A DNA stretch of 54,112 nucleotides from Piscibacillus halophilus (GTDB lineage Bacteria > Bacillota > Bacilli > Bacillales > Alkalibacillaceae), in the NCBI RefSeq assembly GCF_900110685.1, contig NZ_FOES01000015.1, positions 1-54,112 on the forward strand, read 5' to 3'. The position numbers were made by a program, and so were the translations under genes. How positions within the stretch are numbered: the first letter of the stretch is position 1; each line of letters opens with the position of its first letter. This document shows, piece by piece, positions 50,061 to 54,112 of this stretch. The notes under the pieces were generated by a model. The model was not told the origin of the DNA. It worked only from the letters and a program-made list of their open reading frames with translations, and made no database searches.

Positions 50061-50837
50061 TTAATACTGACTAAGTAATCCTCTTTCCATTGCAAATCTT
50101 TCTGATTTTAGGTAAATGAAGATTCCAAATACAAGATAGAATATTGAATTTAAAATCAACGCACTATAATCTAAAGCTGTAAAATCATTCCATGTATAAC
50201 TATGGATCATCACAAGTCGTATCATATCAATTCCCTTTACAAATGGAGCGAAAACTAAATACGGTGCTACAGATAGTGGGACGAAGGCTAACCCCATTAA
50301 AATAAATTGGAGTACATTGAGAACGGATTGAATTTGCTTAAAAATAATGGCTAACCCTGAAAGCATATAACCTACACCTATCACACCAATGGTTGTTATA
50401 AGGAACACAGGTAGTACAACGTCGATTCTAAACACCAACCATTCGCCTGCTGTCAACATGGATAAGACTAATAACACTGTAACTAAAATTCCGAATATCA
50501 ACAAATTAGAGATAATACGCCCAAATAATACTCGCCACATACCTAACGGAGTCATAAATAATTGTTCTAATGTTCCACGCTGCGCTTCAAATAAGATGAC
50601 GAATCCTAAGCTCTGCAATATAGTCAGCATAAAAAACCAAATGACATAATTCACAATGACATATTGAACGTTTGTTTCAACCTGTTGGGGATCACCAATC
50701 ACATGAATTCCTAATAACATCGCTAAAAAAATGAAATAGAATTGGAGAATCATCGTAATCGTATTGGGAAAATATCGCTTTAATTCGATGTATTCTTTAC
50801 GAAGATTTGCATTAATGAGATGCCACAGTTGTTTCAT
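50061..50837 (-). CDS. ABC-2 type permease
   Basis: 258 residues with six membrane helices. LFEAQRGTLEQLFMTPLGMWRVLFGRI is the ABC-2 coupling-helix signature. Exporter partner of the ATPase gene upstream, which overlaps it by 26 nt. Substrate unknown. Start ATG after AGAGGGGGG. Confidence 0.88.
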   Translation of the reverse strand: MKQLWHLINANLRKEYIELKRYFPNTITMILQFYFIFLAMLLGIHVIGDPQQVETNVQYVIVNYVIWFFMLTILQSLGFVILFEAQRGTLEQLFMTPLGMWRVLFGRIISNLLIFGILVTVLLVLSMLTAGEWLVFRIDVVLPVFLITTIGVIGVGYMLSGLAIIFKQIQSVLNVLQFILMGLAFVPLSVAPYLVFAPFVKGIDMIRLVMIHSYTWNDFTALDYSALILNSIFYLVFGIFIYLKSERFAMERGLLSQY

Positions 50838-51786
50838 GTTGATCCCCCCCTCTCACTAATTGCATAAACACTTGTTCAAAATCGACAGTTGTACGATCGA
50901 TTTTTTCGATATTAGTTTGTTCACTTTTCAAAATATCCATAATGATATAAAGATCGTCTTCCTTCTCTAACGTGACATTGATTTGTTTGTCGTTAATCTC
51001 AACAATTGGAAAGTGATTCTCAATTGCCGTGACTTGTTGATTGGTTAATTCATCTCCGATTGTAAAGCAATAGGCTCTTGTCTCAAATAACTTAATCAAA
51101 TCTTCTACCTTCTCATCCGCTACTACTTTTCCACCGTTTATAATGACGGTTCGGTCACATACCTCTTGCACGACTGGCATATCATGTGTGCTAACAATAA
51201 TGGTCTTCCCATGTTCTTCTACAATTCGTTTTAGTAAGCTTCTAACTTCATAACTCGTTTCAACATCTAATCCAAGTGTTGGTTCATCTAGTAATACTAC
51301 GTCAGTATCAGGAAGCAACGCAACTGCAATCGCAAGTTTTTGCTGCATCCCACGTGACAAACTACTGACGAGTTCATCTTCTTTCTGCTTCAAATTAAAA
51401 AAGTTTAATAACTCATCAATTTTTCCTTGAATTTCTTTTTTTGAGATTCCACGATTCCCTGCAAAATACTCCATGTTTTCGCGCACGGTTAATCTCCAAT
51501 AGATATTACGGTTCCCTTCTAACACAGCGCTAATATAGTTAACTGCCTTTAATCGTTGTTTATTCGAATCAAAACCATTTATATGTACGCTTCCTCCATT
51601 TGGCTTTAAAAGACCACAAATAGACTTAATCGTTGTTGTTTTCCCTGCTCCATTTGGTCCTAATAAACCAAGAATTTCACCTCGATAAACGTCAAAACTT
51701 ACGCCATCTACCGCTTTCACCAATTCTTTCGTCTTCTTCTTTTTATAACTTTTTTCTAGATTCTTAACTTCTATAACCTTTTCCAC
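50812..51786 (-). CDS. ABC exporter ATPase
   Basis: 324 residues. Walker A GPNGAGKTT, signature SLSRGMQQKLA (Arg replaces the second Gly of LSGGQ), Walker B VVLLDEPTLGLD, H-loop VSTHDMP. A C-terminal regulatory domain of about 95 residues follows. GTG 51786 is correctly spaced from AAAGGGGG; the ATG just upstream overlaps it. Confidence 0.9.
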   Translation of the reverse strand: MEKVIEVKNLEKSYKKKKTKELVKAVDGVSFDVYRGEILGLLGPNGAGKTTTIKSICGLLKPNGGSVHINGFDSNKQRLKAVNYISAVLEGNRNIYWRLTVRENMEYFAGNRGISKKEIQGKIDELLNFFNLKQKEDELVSSLSRGMQQKLAIAVALLPDTDVVLLDEPTLGLDVETSYEVRSLLKRIVEEHGKTIIVSTHDMPVVQEVCDRTVIINGGKVVADEKVEDLIKLFETRAYCFTIGDELTNQQVTAIENHFPIVEINDKQINVTLEKEDDLYIIMDILKSEQTNIEKIDRTTVDFEQVFMQLVRGGDQHETTVASH

Positions 51787-51792
51787 TCTCAT

Positions 51793-52276
51793 CCCCCTTT
51801 TCCAATCAATTGCAATTATATATCAAAAATTCTGAAAAATATACCGTCCAGAGTTCGTTTAATCTCTCCGTCTCTGGTAGGATTTCATCAAGTAAAATAT
51901 CACTACTTAGCCTCTACCGAAAAGAGTCTAACATACGCTTTACAAAAGTTTAAAATACTTAATTAGAAACGATCTCCAATGGTTTTACCGTAACTCACCT
52001 CTGAATATACTATAGTATCAAGAAGGCCTTGGGATGAGTTGTTATTGGTAGAAAAGTAAATGGCGATTACTATATCGTGACATGTTATCTTATCCTGGCC
52101 TCCATTATTTTACAGATATTTTATTAACTTTATATTTATATCATATATATAAAAGCTATATGAGTTTAGTTGTAGAATAATGAGGAAACATAATGTAGCG
52201 AAGAGCTTCATAAGAGAAAAATAGATTCTTTTATGATAAAATTATTATAAAGAGATTTTAATGAAGGGGAACTGCT
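51793..52276. other. 484-bp gap without a recognisable gene
   Basis: AT-rich sequence with stops in all frames. A weak inverted repeat CCAGAG/CTCTGG is at about 51850-51879. It must contain promoters for the divergent ABC operon and nhaP2, but I could not pick them out. No RNA gene, repeat copy or pseudogene is apparent. Confidence 0.6.
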
Positions 52277-53758
52277 ATGCAGATAGGTTCTTTTGACAAT
52301 GATGGAATAGTCTTTTTGATTGCTTTTCTATTAATAAGTGGTGTGTTTGCCGCGAAGTTCTCTAGCCGTATTGGACTTCCTTCCCTCGTCCTTTTTATCC
52401 TTGTTGGTATGCTAATCGGAAGCGATGGATTAGGTTTTGTATATTTTGATAATGCTGAGCTTGCTCAAATGGCCGGTATACTTGCCTTAATCATCATATT
52501 ATTTGAAGGTGGTCTTCAAACAAAATGGAAAACAGTTCGCGCAGTTGCGCTGCCTTCTATATCGCTTGCGACAGTCGGGGTCTTGTTAACTTCCCTCATC
52601 ACCGGGTTTGCCGTTCACTACATATTAGATGTGAGTTGGTATGAAGGGTTGCTATTCGGTGCGATTGTGGGTTCAACAGATGCAGCGGCGGTTTTTGCGG
52701 CTTTAAAAGAACGAAATATTAAGGCTAAGATGGGGGCAACTCTTGAAGCTGAATCGGGTACGAATGATCCGATGGCGGTCTTTTTAACACTCATTTTTAT
52801 TGAGCTTCTTTCTCAGCCTAATACAAGCCTTTGGATTATGATACCATCCTTCTTCTGGCAAATGGGCATTGGATTATTATTAGGTCTTGGTATTGGAAAA
52901 TTGGCATCTTTTTCGATTAATCGCATTAACTTGGAATCATCTGGTTTATACCCTATTTTTACTCTTTCTTTCGGGTTTATCACTTATAGTATAGCATCTG
53001 GGATAGATGCAAGCGGATTCTTAGCTGTTTATGTTTCCGCATTAGTCATCGGAAACTCGGAATTAACGTATCGTTATTCAATTTCTCAGTTTAATGAAGG
53101 ATTTGCTTGGATGGCCCAAATCCTCATGTTTGTCATATTAGGGTTATTAGCTTTTCCTGGACATGTATTTCAAATTAACGTTATAACACAGGGCCTTATC
53201 ATTTCATTTGTGTTGATTTTTGTCGCTCGTCCTGTAGCTGTGTTTCTATCATTAATAAAAATGAAATACACGATGAAGGAGAAAATTTTCTTATCTTGGG
53301 CTGGTTTACGTGGTGCCGTTCCAATCGTACTTGCTACATTCCCTATCGTAGCCGGAATTGAAAATGCGGTTCTGTACTTTAATATTATTTTCTTCGTTGT
53401 TTTAACATCAGCACTAGTTCAAGGTTCATCTATTAATACGGTCGCCAAAAAATTAGGGTTAATGGGACCTGTAAAAGATACTCCTCACCATTCGATTGAA
53501 TTAATTTCAATTGCGAAAGCTAATGCAGAAATGGTCCAATTTCAAGCTAACAATGACAATGCGGTTGTCGGAAAAAAGCTAAAAGACATAGAATTTCCGA
53601 CAAGAGCTACCATCAGCGCCATTGTTCGTGGTGATCGCTTAATTACGCCTTATGGAGATACAGAAATTAAGCCAGGCGATTTCCTTTATATATTAGTTTC
53701 TAGAAAATACAAAGAAGATTTAAGAAAGATGTTAAATGAAAAAAAGAATAATAAATAG
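52277..53758 (+). CDS. nhaP2: K+/H+ antiporter NhaP2-like (CPA1)
   Basis: 493 residues. Twelve or thirteen membrane helices: GSDGLGFVYF, FEGGLQTKWK, AIVGSTDAAAVFAAL and LEAESGTNDPMAV (the ND pair of CPA1) are present, and SWAGLRGAVPIVLA follows. A C-terminal RCK_C domain (NAVVGKKLKDIEFP through LYILVSRKYKED) suggests nucleotide-gated K+ export. Start after AAGGGGAACTGCT. Confidence 0.92.
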   Translation: MQIGSFDNDGIVFLIAFLLISGVFAAKFSSRIGLPSLVLFILVGMLIGSDGLGFVYFDNAELAQMAGILALIIILFEGGLQTKWKTVRAVALPSISLATVGVLLTSLITGFAVHYILDVSWYEGLLFGAIVGSTDAAAVFAALKERNIKAKMGATLEAESGTNDPMAVFLTLIFIELLSQPNTSLWIMIPSFFWQMGIGLLLGLGIGKLASFSINRINLESSGLYPIFTLSFGFITYSIASGIDASGFLAVYVSALVIGNSELTYRYSISQFNEGFAWMAQILMFVILGLLAFPGHVFQINVITQGLIISFVLIFVARPVAVFLSLIKMKYTMKEKIFLSWAGLRGAVPIVLATFPIVAGIENAVLYFNIIFFVVLTSALVQGSSINTVAKKLGLMGPVKDTPHHSIELISIAKANAEMVQFQANNDNAVVGKKLKDIEFPTRATISAIVRGDRLITPYGDTEIKPGDFLYILVSRKYKEDLRKMLNEKKNNK

Positions 53759-53776
53759 CCCAAGGAACCTTTGAAC

Positions 53777-54112
53777 TGTACCCTTAAAAGTGGACAGTTT
53801 TAAAAAAACTAGGCAGCTAAAAGATGATCTCGATATTGATTCGGGGTCATCTTTTTTAGTGTCCATTGATATCTTGATATGTTGTAATTTAACACATATT
53901 CATTGATTAATGAATTCAATTCTTCGATGGTATGACAACTCTTTATATCTACTTCATCTTTCAAATGGCCAAAGAAGGATTCCATCGGTGCGTTGTCCCA
54001 ACAGTTTCCCTTTCGGGACATGGATTGTGTAAAACCTTGCTCATTAATTTCTTTTTGAAATTCTGGATGTGTATAATGAAACCCTTGATCAGAATGAAAG
54101 TAACTCTCAAGT
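53777..54112 (-). mobile_element. IS3-family insertion sequence, one end (partial)
   Basis: TGTACCCTTAAAAGTGGACA (53777-53796) has the TG...GGACA form of IS3-family terminal repeats, and the transposase 3' end lies 12 nt inside. The element continues beyond the window, so its other end, orfA and target duplication cannot be seen. Confidence 0.8.
53809..54112 (-). CDS. IS3-family transposase OrfB, C-terminal part
   Basis: The frame is open to the window edge (about 100 codons visible). It contains HSDQGFHYT with the second catalytic Asp, QSMSRKGNCWDNAPMESFF with the catalytic Glu, and the C-terminal YNISRYQWTLKKMTPNQYR. This is the DDE integrase core of the IS150-like group. An internal ATG at 54021 is not the start. 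The copy looks intact as far as visible. Confidence 0.92.
   Translation of the reverse strand, partial: LESYFHSDQGFHYTHPEFQKEINEQGFTQSMSRKGNCWDNAPMESFFGHLKDEVDIKSCHTIEELNSLINEYVLNYNISRYQWTLKKMTPNQYRDHLLAA

Noticed and set aside
1-54112. CRISPR array, prophage or integrative element with integrase
   Set aside because: No regularly spaced identical repeats of CRISPR length, no integrase, phage structural or cas genes were seen; only an IS3 end at the right edge.

Overview
The window is chromosomal DNA of a low-GC, endospore-forming Bacillaceae bacterium. Sporulation is shown by a gamma-type small acid-soluble spore protein (sspE) and a muramic-lactam deacetylase (pdaA). Gene order follows the Bacillus subtilis backbone read from an rRNA operon towards yfl: 16S-ygxA-ygzB-perR-bcp-gsaB-ygaE-ygaD-ygaC-sspE-mutY-yfhP-yfhH, then recX-yfhF, yfjP-pdaA, yfkF-yfkH-yfkI-yfkJ and a yflJ-like gene. 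Two cation/proton antiporters (YuiF-like and NhaP2-like) fit, but do not prove, a salt- or alkali-tolerant life. The genus cannot be fixed from this window. Synteny statements rest on remembered B. subtilis gene order, not on a search.

Layout. 1-725: 5' end of a 16S gene with three tandem promoters firing leftwards. 0.7-14.8 kb: conserved housekeeping genes, interrupted by two direct copies of a ~327-bp structured intergenic repeat that flank ygaE, and by a candidate C-rich small RNA. 14.8-19.3 kb: a patch of accessory and decaying genes (a lipoprotein gene with two frameshifts, a frameshifted DUF1062 gene, a lipoprotein that appears to start at AUU, a C45-type acyltransferase, and an intergenic transcription unit with an 11-codon ORF and a 15-bp inverted repeat), joined by recurring TTAGTTGAATAA boxes. 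19.4-21.2 kb: recX and yfhF.

21.2-33.9 kb is an insertion relative to B. subtilis. It begins with a GNAT acetyltransferase gene whose leader RNA can fold as a degenerate tRNA cloverleaf joined to a mutually exclusive set of helices that either expose or hide the ribosome binding site. I consider this the most interesting object in the window. It is followed by an orphan XRE regulator, a yxlE-yxlF-yxlG ABC exporter set that lacks sigY but carries an ECF-type promoter, and a type IV pilus locus: pilB-pilC-pilin-pilD-pilM-pilN-pilO leftwards, with three divergent prepilin-like genes.

33.9-54.1 kb: DNA repair, cortex maturation, antiporter, OsmC, MFS, YihY/BrkB, phosphatase, phospholipid and MreBH genes; a thiamin salvage operon (thiW-thiD-thiM-thiE) under a TPP riboswitch; an ABC-2 exporter; NhaP2; and the end of an IS3-family insertion sequence running off the right edge. 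Two short intergenic arrays with exactly 21-bp phasing but different core motifs lie at 33.9 and 35.9 kb.
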